This document shows, piece by piece, positions 1 through 9,661 of a stretch of DNA of 30,974 nucleotides. Position numbers and translations under genes: made by a program. Where the stretch lies: positions 1 through 30,974 of the forward strand of contig CAYXFD010000030.1 in the NCBI GenBank assembly GCA_964464175.1, read 5' to 3'. How positions within the stretch are numbered: position 1 is the stretch's first letter; each line of letters opens with the position of its first letter. The notes under the pieces are model-generated. The model was not told the DNA's origin, did not search any database, and saw only the letters and a list, made by a program, of their open reading frames with translations. Origin of the DNA: CAYXFD01 sp964464175 (GTDB taxonomy: Bacteria > Cloacimonadota > Cloacimonadia > Cloacimonadales > JAJBBL01).

Positions 1-55
1 CGAGCTATATCATTGATATTCAGTAACTTAAAAAATGGCACTGTAAAACTTGAGT

Positions 56-2317
56 TTAGCATTTTGACCAACCGCAGAGTGGGCATTTTCTACATCCTTC
101 GCTAAACTCAATAGTTCCGCCGCAATCTGGGCAGGAACCACCGGCTTTGCTGCGGCTAATATTACCGGACTTTTTTGCTAAGATAACCTCGGGATCGGAA
201 GAGGAGAAACCGTTAAGATGACCTTCTTCGGAGAGAGTTAGATGAGATTCCAGAGACCGGGCAATAGCGTCGGCACAGGATGAAATCACGGTACCGCAGT
301 ACCACATAGGAGAGGGGCAGCGGATTCCCTTTAACTGGTGAATTAATGACTCAACATTGACATTGGATCTTAAGCAGAGAGATGCTAATCGAGCAACAGC
401 TTCCAATTGAGCTGAGGCACAACCTCCAACCTTTCCCATCTGGGTAAAGATTTCGAAAGCACCGTTTTCATCAGAATTGATAGTGATATATAGATGACCG
501 CATCCGGTCTCGATCTTGTGGGTAAAACCGGTCATGATTTCCGGTCTTGTTCTTGGTTTGATGCGGTTTGTTGCAGACTCCTGTTTCTCACTTCTTCCGG
601 TACTGAGAACCTGATTTGCCCGGCTGCCGTCACGATAGACGGTTATTCCCTTACAACCGAGTTCATAAGCCAGGAGGAAGCTTCTTTTTATATCATCTTT
701 AGAGGCACTTTCCGGAAAGTTTATTGTTTTGGAAACTGCATTATCAGTGAATCTTTGAAAGGCAGCCTGCATTTTGATATGCCATTCCGGGGATATGTCA
801 TGGGAAGTAATAAAGATTTTTTTAAGCTCTTCAGGGATTTCTATAATACCTTTCAGAGAAGAGTTTTCAGCAATTTTCTGCATCAGTTCTTTTGAATACA
901 AACCGAGTTCTTTCATTTTTCTTTCGAAAACCGGATTAACATAGAGAAGTCTTTCACCATCCATGACATTTTTGACGTAAACAAGGGAAAACTGTGGTTC
1001 AATACCCCCCGAAGTATTACATATCATACTGATGGTACCGGTTGGGGCAAGGGTAGTAACAGTAGCATTTCTTATCCCATTTTTCCGGATATCGGAAATC
1101 AGTTTCTCCCAATCGAGTTTCCCTTCATCGCGTTGTAATGTTCCCTTTTCGTAGATACTCCCTGCGAAATTAGGGAATGAACCTTTTTCTTTCGCCAGCA
1201 GCATTGATTTCATTTTAGCATGATAGTCGATGAACTCCATCAGTTCTTCCGCTAATGAGACTGCTTTCTCACTGTTATAGGGAATATCCAAGTCATAAAG
1301 CAGATCGGCAAAGCCCATTACACCGAGACCTATTTTACGATTCTTTCGGGCAATTTCATCAATTTCGGGAAGAGGAAATCTGGAGCGATCTATCACTGAA
1401 TCGAGGAATTCAACTGCATCACAGATAGTTTCTCTTAGTTTCTTCCAGTTTATGTCGCTATTTTCAAAGAAAGCGTGGACATTTATTGAACCGAGATTGC
1501 AAGCTTCGTTCGGCAGCAAGGGCTGTTCACCGCAAGGGTTAGTAGATTCTATTGTTCCGATATGGGGCGTAGGATTGAACTGGTTGATCTTATCAATAAA
1601 GACAATACCGGGTTCTCCGTTTTTATGAGCCATATCTATGATCAAATTAAAGAGATCTTCTGCTTTTATACTATCCATGGTCATTTTACTGTGAGGGGAG
1701 ACGAGTGAAAAATCCTGCTCGTTTATTAAAGCATCCATAAAGGCGTCGGTAACACCGACACTTAAATTGAAATTTGTCAGGTCTTCGGGATTACTTTTAG
1801 CAGTGATAAACTCAATGATCTGAGGGTGATCAATGTTGAGGATTGCCATATTGGCACCCCTTCTTGTTCCGCCCTGTTTGACAGCGTCAGTTGCGGCATT
1901 AAAGACCTTAAGGAATGAGATAGGACCGCTGGAGACACCATTTGTAGTTTTTACTCTGGCATTTGTTTCTCTGAGCCGGCTAAAACTGAAACCGGTTCCT
2001 CCGCCGCTTTTGTGGATGAGAGCAGCGTTCTTTATGGAGTTGAAGATACTCTCGATACTGTCTTCGACAGGTAAAACAAAGCAAGCGGATAATTGTTGAA
2101 GATCATTCCCGGCATTCATCAGGGTAGGGGAATTTGGCAAAAAAGCACCGGAATCGAGAAGGGCATAGTATCTTTTTAAGACTTGCGGCTCATTATTACT
2201 GATATTTTTTGCTACTCTTTCGATCAGTTTTTCCCATGTTTCGATGATCTTGCCTTCTTCATCTTTCTTGTAGTATCGTTTTTCTAAAACTTTTTGAGCA
2301 TTTTCGGACAGTTGCAT
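56..2317 (-). CDS. nrdJ: Adenosylcobalamin-dependent (class II) ribonucleoside-diphosphate reductase
   Basis: Makes deoxyribonucleotides from ribonucleotides using a B12-derived radical, independent of oxygen. Seen in the 753-residue product: the first active-site cysteine in QQLSACF (Cys79), the glycine-rich GGGTGFSFSR near 105-114, the finger-loop NPCGEQPL (Asn260, Cys262 as the thiyl-radical position, Glu264), and a second cysteine 11 residues on (Cys273, in EACNLGSIN), the spacing expected for class II enzymes. The C-terminus has a CPDCGG...CPLCGW zinc-ribbon-like tail, as many NrdJ proteins do. There is no N-terminal ATP-cone. The reading frame extends to a GTG at 2335, but AAGGAG (2326-2331) sits inside that extension, 8 bases before the ATG at 2315-2317, so I chose the ATG. 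No partner subunit is present or needed. No cobalamin riboswitch was recognised upstream. Confidence 0.95.
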   Translation of the reverse strand: MQLSENAQKVLEKRYYKKDEEGKIIETWEKLIERVAKNISNNEPQVLKRYYALLDSGAFLPNSPTLMNAGNDLQQLSACFVLPVEDSIESIFNSIKNAALIHKSGGGTGFSFSRLRETNARVKTTNGVSSGPISFLKVFNAATDAVKQGGTRRGANMAILNIDHPQIIEFITAKSNPEDLTNFNLSVGVTDAFMDALINEQDFSLVSPHSKMTMDSIKAEDLFNLIIDMAHKNGEPGIVFIDKINQFNPTPHIGTIESTNPCGEQPLLPNEACNLGSINVHAFFENSDINWKKLRETICDAVEFLDSVIDRSRFPLPEIDEIARKNRKIGLGVMGFADLLYDLDIPYNSEKAVSLAEELMEFIDYHAKMKSMLLAKEKGSFPNFAGSIYEKGTLQRDEGKLDWEKLISDIRKNGIRNATVTTLAPTGTISMICNTSGGIEPQFSLVYVKNVMDGERLLYVNPVFERKMKELGLYSKELMQKIAENSSLKGIIEIPEELKKIFITSHDISPEWHIKMQAAFQRFTDNAVSKTINFPESASKDDIKRSFLLAYELGCKGITVYRDGSRANQVLSTGRSEKQESATNRIKPRTRPEIMTGFTHKIETGCGHLYITINSDENGAFEIFTQMGKVGGCASAQLEAVARLASLCLRSNVNVESLIHQLKGIRCPSPMWYCGTVISSCADAIARSLESHLTLSEEGHLNGFSSSDPEVILAKKSGNISRSKAGGSCPDCGGTIEFSEGCRKCPLCGWSKC

Positions 2318-2325
2318 TAAAAAAT

Positions 2326-2331
2326 CTCCTT
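2326..2331 (-). promoter_or_regulatory. Ribosome binding site deciding the nrdJ start
   Basis: On the minus strand AAGGAG lies 8 bases before ATG (2315-2317). The upstream in-frame GTG at 2333-2335 overlaps this site and has no Shine-Dalgarno sequence of its own. Confidence 0.75.
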
Positions 2332-2423
2332 GCACTTTATTTGCTTGTAAGGCATTAGTAGTAATTATTTACGAGGGAGGAAAAGATTCATTATCTGTGG
2401 TATAGAGGATAGTAAGGATAAAA

Positions 2424-2448
2424 ATGATAGCTCGTTAGGTATCGAGCT
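2424..2448 (-). terminator. Candidate terminator after the deacetylase-like gene
   Basis: On the minus strand AGCTCG, an 8-base loop and CGAGCT form a 6-bp stem, followed after four bases by TTTTTATCC. It lies about 80 bases past the stop of the gene ending at 2526 and before nrdJ. The stem is short, so the call is tentative. Confidence 0.4.
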
Positions 2449-2525
2449 CAGGCTGTTTATGAGATGAGGAACAGCTGAGGGAAGGGATGCTTTCATGAGA
2501 TAGTCAGGAAGTATAAGCACTTTTT

Positions 2526-3908
2526 TTAACGATTGATCCAATAGTTATATATCTGATGAGGAGAACTCAGCCAAGCCTTTCTTTTGCTTAGTATTTTGAG
2601 CAGCCTCAGATAAAAACTGAAGTTGAGACTATATCTATCGAAAATGAGGGAATGGTACCAGACTATCCCCAAATGATTCTTGAAAAGCAGCGAGTCATCT
2701 ATCAAATACCGAATGTGATTATTCAGGAATCTTTTGGCATAGGGATATTTATCTAACATCGAATTGTTGATGACCTGAGGTATTTCCAATACGGTAAATG
2801 GTCTGTTATCAACGAGATTAAAAGGATAATAAGGATAAGATGTACCTGCTCTGTAGCCGAGGGTATCTGAGTAGGTAATTGATATGTCATATTTGATATC
2901 GGCTTTTTCTAATTCGGCGACCAGTCTGTGATAATGATTTCTAAGGGAGAGAAAGTAATATCCCTTAACGATGAAACCTTGTTCTGCATAGAGAGTGAAA
3001 GCCTCTTTTATTCTTTCTGCAGGTTCGTGCCTATCAGAATGGAGACCGATGGTTTTATCTTTCTCCTGAGAACGGATGAGGCTGATATGCTGTTCAATGT
3101 TCTTTTTACTGAGAGTCTCCTGCTGGGGTGAAAGCAAGGGGAGAAAAAATTCTGAGGAAGCAATATAACGAGCTTCTTTTTTTAACTGTGATGAAAAATG
3201 CTTTGGGGAGATCAGTTTTCGGATCTTATTCTGAAGAATGATCTGTTTTGGGGTGTCTTGATCATCTTTAGCTTTTACCCCTTTGCTTTTACCGCTGGAA
3301 CCTGAATTGGAGATAAGATGGGAAACTGAGACGGCAAAATCTCTGTTGTCAGGCCATTTTACCGGTTTCTGAAAGCCGGGCAGCATCATCTCCAAGCCTT
3401 TCTGGAAAATATCGCAGTATCTATCGACTATCGGAATGTTCTCGAAATTCCACTCTCTTTGGATAGTCTGCTCTAATCCTGTTTTATCATTTTTGCCATT
3501 CTCTTTCTCAGTATATTCCTGCCAGCAACTGAGGAAAAAGAAAGCAGAAGAAATGATATCCCTTCTGATTTCAAGGCTCTTATTTGTATAAAGAAACAGT
3601 TGTCCTCTTTCGGAGAAGAGGAAGGGAATGTTTTCATTCCTGTAGTTTAAGAAATGGAATTCATCATTATAAGAGTTATTCTTATTGAACATCCGGGCTG
3701 CTTCTTCTTTGTAGAGAATCTCGACCGGTCTTTTATCTTCGACAGGGGGACCATAGTAAACATGCACATCTTCAAGGGTGTACTCATATAAAAAATTGGG
3801 CTGTAGTCCAAGAATGTTACAGAAAGTACGAAAAACGTATTCTGCCTTGGGAATGTAGCTTTTGTCAACGTTAAGCAATATTATAATATTTCTGCTTATC
3901 TCATCCAT
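2526..3908 (-). CDS. Polysaccharide-deacetylase-like protein, catalytic motif lost
   Basis: A 460-residue protein resembling the long polysaccharide deacetylase family that carries an N-terminal DUF7033-like region, often found near cell-envelope genes. Family-like pieces: WNFENIPIVDRYCDIF (153-168), DFAVSVSH (190-197) where relatives have a His-Asp-Val-Asp metal site, KTIGLH (285-290), RNHYHRL (323-329), and DTLGYRAGTSYPYYPF (348-363). The HDVD motif reads HLIS here, so the catalytic/metal aspartates are absent, and a low-complexity Ser/Gly/Lys stretch follows (about 200-216). It is either a non-catalytic homologue or a decaying gene, although the frame is intact. It begins 48 bases after the lon stop and probably shares its transcript. 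There is no signal peptide. Confidence 0.7.
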   Translation of the reverse strand: MDEISRNIIILLNVDKSYIPKAEYVFRTFCNILGLQPNFLYEYTLEDVHVYYGPPVEDKRPVEILYKEEAARMFNKNNSYNDEFHFLNYRNENIPFLFSERGQLFLYTNKSLEIRRDIISSAFFFLSCWQEYTEKENGKNDKTGLEQTIQREWNFENIPIVDRYCDIFQKGLEMMLPGFQKPVKWPDNRDFAVSVSHLISNSGSSGKSKGVKAKDDQDTPKQIILQNKIRKLISPKHFSSQLKKEARYIASSEFFLPLLSPQQETLSKKNIEQHISLIRSQEKDKTIGLHSDRHEPAERIKEAFTLYAEQGFIVKGYYFLSLRNHYHRLVAELEKADIKYDISITYSDTLGYRAGTSYPYYPFNLVDNRPFTVLEIPQVINNSMLDKYPYAKRFLNNHIRYLIDDSLLFKNHLGIVWYHSLIFDRYSLNFSFYLRLLKILSKRKAWLSSPHQIYNYWINR

Positions 3909-3956
3909 TGATCATCCCATCTGCCGGATATAAAGACTTCTTTCTCAGCAGATAAC

Positions 3957-6275
3957 TCATTGCACAATAACCAGATCAAGAATTTCAGGATATTCTTTAA
4001 CAAAATGAATACTGATATCTTTTCTGATATCACTGTCCAGATCTTCATAACTCTCTCTGGTCTCTTCCGGAAGAATTATGGTTTTAATACCGGCTCTTTT
4101 TGCTGCCAGGAGCTTCTCTTTCAGACCACCGACAGCCAAGACCTTGCCCTTCAGAGTCAATTCGCCCGTCATGGCAATATCCGGCTTCACCTTTTTTTGG
4201 GAAAGCAGGGAAATTATAGCAGTAGTGAGAGTGACTCCGGCCGACGGGCCGTCTTTGGGAATAGCTCCGGCAGGGAGATGGATATGAAAATCGAATTTTT
4301 CAAACTGTTCAGGCTCAATCTTAAAAACATCATAGTTGCTTTTGATATAGCTAAAGGCAAGTTTTGCCGATTCCTTCATCACTTCGCCCAGAAGACCGGT
4401 CAGGATAAGATTTCCTTTCCCGGGCATAGCATTAGCTTCACAAAAGAGAATCTCTCCCCCATAGGGAGTCCAGGCAAGCCCGGTAACAACCCCAATCTCC
4501 GGCTTCATATTAGCAAGTTCCATCGAAAACTTTCTTCGGCCAAGGTAATCCTTAACATTCTTACTGGTAATGACCAGGCATTTTGATTCCCCTTCAGCGA
4601 TCTGCCGGGCTATTTTCCTCATCACCGAAGCAATCATTCTCTGAAAGTTTCTCACCCCGGCTTCCCGAACGTAATAACGGATGATCTCTTCCAAAGCTGA
4701 TTTTCTGAAGCGGACATTTTTTCCGGTTAGTCCGTTATTAGCTGCCTCTTTGGGAACGAGATACTTTTTAGCGATATGGATCTTTTCTTCTTCAACATAG
4801 CTTGAAAACTCCAGTATTTCCATACGATCTTTGAGAGCCGGAGGTATTGTGTCGAGGATATTTGCAGTAGTGATAAACATGACTTCAGAAAGGTCAAATT
4901 TAAGGTTAATATAGTTGTCAATGAACTCATGATTCTGTTCGGGATCGAGTACCTCCAGAAGAGCTGAAGCGGGGTCACCCCTGAAATCTCTTCCAATCTT
5001 ATCTATCTCGTCGAGCATGAAAAGGGGATTAGCTTTACCGGCTCTCTTAATCTCATTAAGTATTTTCCCCGGCATCGCGCCGATATAAGTCCTGCGGTGT
5101 CCCCTGATCTCTGCTTCATCATGAATGCCGCCTAAGGAGATACGAATAAATTTTCGGTTGAGAGCTCTGGCAATCGATTTACCGAATGAAGTCTTCCCGA
5201 CTCCGGGAGGTCCGACAAAGCATAATATCGGTCCCTTTAGCTTCTTATTTAGCTTTTTTACGGCAATATACTCAATTACCCTCTCTTTGACCTTTTTCAA
5301 GCCATAATGGTCCGTCTCTAAGATATCTTCGATCTTCTTAAGGTTAAAACGGTCTTTGGAATATTTACGCCAGGGGAGATTTACTAACCAGTCCAGGTAG
5401 TTACGGATTACATTATATTCGGCGGAGACGGGTGACATCATAGCTAATCTTTCGAGTTCTTCAAAGGCTTCCTTCTCTACATATTCCGGTAAATCTGCTT
5501 CTGCTATTTTGCTTGTCCAGTTATCAATTTCGGGATTAACTTCGCCATCTTCTCCCAATTCCTTTTTTATCGCCGAGAGCTGCTCTTTGAGATAATATCT
5601 TCTCTGATCTTCATCCATTTCCAATTGGATATTGCTGCGGATAGTATTTTCCAGTTTCATCTGCTTGATCAGCTCTGCCAGAGACTTGTTAAGTCTTTCA
5701 TAGCGTGGAATTAATTCGTAAGCTTCTAAGACAGCCTGTTTTTGGTGAATTTCTATAGGAATGTTTCCGGCAATTATATCGGCTACTCTTCCCGGTTGTT
5801 TAATGTTTTTCAGACCGAGGATGATATCCTTGTTCAATTCGTTAGATTCGCTGATAATCTTATCCACCAGTTCAGTAGCTATATTGCGAAGAGCTGTGAT
5901 CTTTGAGTTCTCTTCCGGATTCTCAGCGATGGTCTCTATCTCGACCATCATAAAGGGCTCTTTTTGAACTATTCGATCGATCCGTACACGGGAAACTCCC
6001 TGCAGCAGAAGACTGATCGAGCCGTCCTGATTACGCAGCATCCTCAAGATCGAAACGGCAGTTCCGTACTCATAGATTTCAACTTCATCCCTGGCATCTT
6101 CAATGTCCCGGGTGAGGAAGAAGCCTAATAGTTTATCGTTGGAGAGGGCATAGTCTATTACTTTCTTAGAGATTTCGTCAGAGACAACCAGAGGAATCAT
6201 CAGGTAGGGGAACATTACCGTGTCATTCAAATGAATAACCGGTAGAGAACGGGGTATTCTTCTGTTATTATTCAT
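3957..6275 (-). CDS. lon: ATP-dependent Lon protease (LonA)
   Basis: Cytosolic AAA+ serine protease that degrades misfolded and regulatory proteins. The 772-residue product has the full LonA order: N-terminal substrate domain (about 8-205), a coiled linker, the AAA+ module with Walker A GPPGVGKT (355-362) and Walker B LDEID (421-425), and a C-terminal protease domain with the Ser-Lys dyad at Ser678 in PKDGPSAG and Lys721 in GGLKEK. Length is normal for LonA. The frame opens further upstream at a TTG (6326), but the ATG at 6273-6275 is preceded by AAGGA about 10 bases away and starts the conserved N-terminus, so I chose it. It lies between the LolC-like permease and the deacetylase-like gene, all on the same strand with short gaps. 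Confidence 0.95.
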   Translation of the reverse strand: MNNNRRIPRSLPVIHLNDTVMFPYLMIPLVVSDEISKKVIDYALSNDKLLGFFLTRDIEDARDEVEIYEYGTAVSILRMLRNQDGSISLLLQGVSRVRIDRIVQKEPFMMVEIETIAENPEENSKITALRNIATELVDKIISESNELNKDIILGLKNIKQPGRVADIIAGNIPIEIHQKQAVLEAYELIPRYERLNKSLAELIKQMKLENTIRSNIQLEMDEDQRRYYLKEQLSAIKKELGEDGEVNPEIDNWTSKIAEADLPEYVEKEAFEELERLAMMSPVSAEYNVIRNYLDWLVNLPWRKYSKDRFNLKKIEDILETDHYGLKKVKERVIEYIAVKKLNKKLKGPILCFVGPPGVGKTSFGKSIARALNRKFIRISLGGIHDEAEIRGHRRTYIGAMPGKILNEIKRAGKANPLFMLDEIDKIGRDFRGDPASALLEVLDPEQNHEFIDNYINLKFDLSEVMFITTANILDTIPPALKDRMEILEFSSYVEEEKIHIAKKYLVPKEAANNGLTGKNVRFRKSALEEIIRYYVREAGVRNFQRMIASVMRKIARQIAEGESKCLVITSKNVKDYLGRRKFSMELANMKPEIGVVTGLAWTPYGGEILFCEANAMPGKGNLILTGLLGEVMKESAKLAFSYIKSNYDVFKIEPEQFEKFDFHIHLPAGAIPKDGPSAGVTLTTAIISLLSQKKVKPDIAMTGELTLKGKVLAVGGLKEKLLAAKRAGIKTIILPEETRESYEDLDSDIRKDISIHFVKEYPEILDLVIVQ

Positions 6276-6391
6276 ATATCTATATTCCTTGAGTAAAACT
6301 ATGAAAAAGTTACCTTCTTTAGTCAATCAATCATAAGAATTTCTCTTCCCTTGAGGTTATATACCGTTGGGAGAATCAATGATTCACTGTT

Positions 6392-7609
6392 TTATTCCAA
6401 ATCTCTCATTATACTGATAGGATCTATTCTCTTTATTTTCTGTAAAGCAATAATTGTTGCCAGCAAGCAAATCATCAATACAATGAGGGGTACAACAATA
6501 AAATCTACTGTTTTTATCACTACCGGAAGCCACTGCATGGGAAAACCGGGAATAGGGATCCGGATAAGCTGATATCTGCTCTGGAGATAGATAAAACTCA
6601 AAGAGATGATAGTGCCGGCAAGAATACCACTGACTCCCAGCAGCAGGTTTATCCCGACGAAGATATTACTGATCCTTTTAGTAGTCATACCGAGAGCTTT
6701 CAGGATACCGATCTCGTAACGCTTTTCTGTAACTGCTTTTAGAGAATCACCCGCCATATTGAAGCCGGAGATGATCAGCATCATTGCCAAAACAACAAAC
6801 ATCACGCTTTTTTCGAGCTGCATAGCCTGGAAAAGACTGGCATCAAACTTACTCCAATCTTCTACCAGATAATGATGACCAAGGATCCTTTGCAGGCTGG
6901 CTGCATGTTTTGCCGAATGACGGGGGTTAGAGGTTTTGATTTGGATAAGCGATACCCCTGCCAGATTATCGGTAAAAAAACGGGCATTTTCCAGGGACAT
7001 GTAGGCATAGGTTTTATCAAACTCAGGCATACCCGAAACGAATACCGCCGTTACTTTCAGCCTCTTCATTTTAGGGATCATTCCGAATGGTGTAGGGGTT
7101 TTATTGATCGGTGACGAAATCCTTATATATTCTCCCACTGTCACATTGAGTGAGAGGGAAAGATCGAGCCCGATTATTATCCCCTCTTCTGCAAAAATAG
7201 TCTCTTCGTAACTTCCTAATCTAATTTTATCCTGGAGTTCAATCAGTTCGTTATATTCGTCGAAATTGATCCCGTAAGCATTGATTACAGTTGTGTTCCT
7301 GTTCTTATGAGCCAATAGTTCCTGTTCAATGACTGGTGATACTGCGGTTACTGCCTGCTGGCTCTTAAGCAGCTCTGTTATTTCTTTATAGTCTGTGATT
7401 GGACTTCTGTCCGATTTAATCACTCTTATCTCTGCCTTAGAGCCAATAATCCGGTTCATCATATCCTGCTCGAAACCATTCATAACCGATGATATTATGA
7501 GGAGTGCTGTGACCCCGATAATGATTCCTATCAGACTGAAGGTTCGGGAACCACGAGGAAGAAAACGGTTTCTGCCGCGGAGATATTTCTTGATCAGGAC
7601 AAAATTCAT
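6392..7609 (-). CDS. LolC/LolE-type ABC transporter permease (FtsX-like)
   Basis: Inner-membrane permease of the lipoprotein-releasing (LolCDE) or MacB/FtsX class. The 405-residue protein has the standard layout: one N-terminal membrane segment (about 24-46), a large periplasmic domain (about 47-265), then three C-terminal segments (about 271-294, 315-340 and 365-392), ending in the family-typical RIDPISIMRDLE. The N-terminal IGIIIGVTALLIISSVMNGFE strongly resembles LolC/E. In Gram-negative bacteria the complex extracts lipoproteins for outer-membrane delivery. No ATPase (LolD) gene is in the window, so the partner is encoded elsewhere. No strong ribosome binding site precedes the ATG, and no better start is seen. 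The gene lies between lysS and lon on the same strand. Confidence 0.85.
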   Translation of the reverse strand: MNFVLIKKYLRGRNRFLPRGSRTFSLIGIIIGVTALLIISSVMNGFEQDMMNRIIGSKAEIRVIKSDRSPITDYKEITELLKSQQAVTAVSPVIEQELLAHKNRNTTVINAYGINFDEYNELIELQDKIRLGSYEETIFAEEGIIIGLDLSLSLNVTVGEYIRISSPINKTPTPFGMIPKMKRLKVTAVFVSGMPEFDKTYAYMSLENARFFTDNLAGVSLIQIKTSNPRHSAKHAASLQRILGHHYLVEDWSKFDASLFQAMQLEKSVMFVVLAMMLIISGFNMAGDSLKAVTEKRYEIGILKALGMTTKRISNIFVGINLLLGVSGILAGTIISLSFIYLQSRYQLIRIPIPGFPMQWLPVVIKTVDFIVVPLIVLMICLLATIIALQKIKRIDPISIMRDLE

Positions 7610-7782
7610 TGGAAATCAGACCAAAACTATTCGATAAAGGGATAGTTCTGTTTTCGGTTCTATTGTAGAGACACGGGAAAAAGCATGGTTAGGCCGACCC
7701 GGGGTTACTCTCTTTTCAGCAAATGACTCTTTCATGTCACTTCACAGCAAAGAACAGAAGCATCCATTTTCCCACAGGGAAG

Positions 7783-9279
7783 TCAGACTTCAGGTTTCAT
7801 TTGAGGAAAGAGGATAACTTCTTTTATCGAGGAATTATTAGTAAAAAGCATACACAAGCGGTCTATTCCTATTCCCAGGCCACCCGTTGGCGGCATACCA
7901 TATTCCAGTGCTTCTAAAAAATCTTCATCATAAGGAGCAGCTTCCGTATCTCCTGCTTCTCTTAATTCGGCTTGTTTTTTTAGTCTCTTTTCTTGTTCTA
8001 TCGGGTCATTAAGCTCGGTAAAGGCATTGCCCAGTTCCTGACCGGCAATGAATAACTCGAATCTCTCTACGAAATTGGGCATTTCATCTTTGCTTTTGGC
8101 AAGAGGTGAAACCTCGATGGGAAAATCAGTGACAAAGGTCGGCTGGATCAGTTTCTTTTCTACATAAAGTTCAAAAAGCTCGACAATCAAATCACCGGCT
8201 GTAGATTTATCAGGTATTTCCAGGTCTTTCTTGCGGAAATAGTCTCTCAATTCTGTGATATCAGCTTCAGAGGTATCAAACCCGGTCTCCCTCTTTATCA
8301 GTTCGATCATGCTTTCTCTGGCCCACGGTTTTTTCAGAGAGATAGTGTGCTCACCATAAGTGAAATCAGTTGAACCAAAGAGCTTTTCGGCGATCATTGT
8401 CAGCATCTCTTCAGTAATATCCATCATAACATGATAATCGGCATAAGCCTGATAGAGCTCCATCATGGTAAATTCCGGATTGTGATTTCTGTCCATCCCT
8501 TCATTGCGAAAATCTTTGCCTATCTCATAGACTTTCTCTAACCCGCCGATCAATAGTCTTTTCAGATATAATTCCGTGGCAATCCGTAGATAAAGATCGA
8601 TATCCAGAGTATTGTGATGAGTAACAAATGGACGGGCATAAGCTCCTCCGTATAAAGGTTGAAGAACCGGTGTTTCAACTTCGATGAAGCCTTTGTTATC
8701 AAGATATTCTCTAATCAGTTTGATGATCCGGGCTCTGACCATGAAACCGGCTCTTATCTCGGGATTCAGTAAAAGATCAAGATACCTTTTACGATATCGT
8801 AATTCTACATCGGAAAACTCATCATATCTGATAGTTTTGCCATCTACAACTTTTTCTTTCACCGTCGGAACGGGACGGAGATTCTTTGCCAATATTTTTA
8901 GACTGCTGCATTTCAGTGAGTATTCACCTCTTTCGGTTATCATCGCAATCCCGCTGGTCTGAATAAAATCGCCCAGGTCACACAGCTTATATACTTCATA
9001 ATCTTCTGCTCCCACAGTATCATACCGGATATAAAGCTGGATCTTTCCGCTTAAATCCTCAATATTAGCAAAACCGATCTTACCATGTCTTCGCATAGCG
9101 ATTATTCTGCCGGTAATGGTTACTGGCTCACCGGAATCAATGAATGACTCCCGTTTTTCTAACAATTCGTTTATCGAATGTGACCTTTCAACCCGATTCG
9201 GATAAGGATTGATCCCCATCTCCAATATCTTTTGCAGCTTGTCCCTTTTCAATCTGATTATTTCTGTCGTAGTATGCAT
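7783..9279 (-). CDS. lysS: Lysyl-tRNA synthetase, class II
   Basis: Charges tRNA-Lys with lysine in the cytosol. The 498-residue protein has the expected N-terminal OB-fold anticodon-binding domain (about 50-150, including GRIIAMRRHGKIGFANIED) and the class II catalytic core: motif 2 FRNEGMDRNHNPEFTMME and motif 3 GGLGIGIDRL near the C-terminus. Length matches bacterial LysS. The chosen ATG (9277-9279) has GAGG about 5 bases upstream. It is the first gene of the left-hand minus-strand block and is divergent from the large secreted-protein gene starting at 9874. Confidence 0.96.
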   Translation of the reverse strand: MHTTTEIIRLKRDKLQKILEMGINPYPNRVERSHSINELLEKRESFIDSGEPVTITGRIIAMRRHGKIGFANIEDLSGKIQLYIRYDTVGAEDYEVYKLCDLGDFIQTSGIAMITERGEYSLKCSSLKILAKNLRPVPTVKEKVVDGKTIRYDEFSDVELRYRKRYLDLLLNPEIRAGFMVRARIIKLIREYLDNKGFIEVETPVLQPLYGGAYARPFVTHHNTLDIDLYLRIATELYLKRLLIGGLEKVYEIGKDFRNEGMDRNHNPEFTMMELYQAYADYHVMMDITEEMLTMIAEKLFGSTDFTYGEHTISLKKPWARESMIELIKRETGFDTSEADITELRDYFRKKDLEIPDKSTAGDLIVELFELYVEKKLIQPTFVTDFPIEVSPLAKSKDEMPNFVERFELFIAGQELGNAFTELNDPIEQEKRLKKQAELREAGDTEAAPYDEDFLEALEYGMPPTGGLGIGIDRLCMLFTNNSSIKEVILFPQMKPEV

Positions 9280-9522
9280 CCTTACCTCTGATTATATACT
9301 CAATTTTAAACACTTCTTTTGATATTTCCCGAACAATCATTTGAAAAGACTCTCGATGTCAAGGATTATGAATTGGCACTGCCTTAATTAATCTCTAAGT
9401 TTTCTTGGTCTGATAAATTGGAATAGTGTATGAATAAACTTTGCCGGGAAGAAAAAAGAAAGAACAATAGACGAGTAATTCTTCAATATGAAGGCATTCT
9501 ACCAGGCAACCATAAAATAATA

Positions 9523-9537
9523 TTATCCGGTGGTTAA
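9523..9537. promoter_or_regulatory. Operator 1 (distal) of the left island promoter
   Basis: TTATCCGGTGGTTAA, a 15-bp inverted repeat (6-3-6) with one arm mismatch, 8 bases upstream of TTGACA. A counterpart, TTATCC-AGG-GGTTAA on the minus strand, sits at the matching place in the right-hand promoter. Binding by the TrmB-family proteins encoded nearby is inferred. Confidence 0.6.
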
Positions 9538-9545
9538 AAAAAAGA

Positions 9546-9574
9546 TTGACAGGACAAGGGGCGTGACAGAAATA
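9546..9574 (+). promoter_or_regulatory. Left island promoter (-35 TTGACA, weak -10)
   Basis: A perfect -35 hexamer TTGACA (9546-9551). At 17 bases the -10 position reads GAAATA, at 18 bases AAATAT; both are weak. The start point would fall inside operator 2. A weak -10 together with overlapping operators suggests tight regulation, either repression or activator dependence. It drives the gene at 9874. Confidence 0.55.
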
Positions 9575-9589
9575 TTAACCGTTGGTTAA
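9575..9589. promoter_or_regulatory. Operator 2 (proximal) of the left island promoter
   Basis: TTAACCGTTGGTTAA, a perfect 6-3-6 inverted repeat beginning exactly 23 bases after TTGACA. The right-hand promoter has TTAACCGACGGTTAA (minus strand) at exactly the same distance. The centre is 52 bp from operator 1. It is probably the binding site of the paralogous TrmB-family regulators (inference). Confidence 0.7.
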
Positions 9590-9661
9590 GAGAAATGATT
9601 TTTGGTAAGGATTGAATGGGTTCTACTAAATATACTGAGGATGTTTTGAGGTCACAGGATA

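Noticed and set aside
7..19. Small palindrome ATATCATTGATAT past the nrdJ stop
   Set aside because: Too short and AT-rich, with no T-run, to call as a terminator or operator.
3960..4586. 208-codon plus-strand frame opposite lon
   Set aside because: It lies antisense to conserved lon protease-domain codons and has no recognisable protein content; a shadow frame.
9284..9296. TATAAT on the minus strand just upstream of lysS
   Set aside because: Transcription from it would begin after the likely GAGG ribosome binding site, and there is no -35 at a suitable distance.
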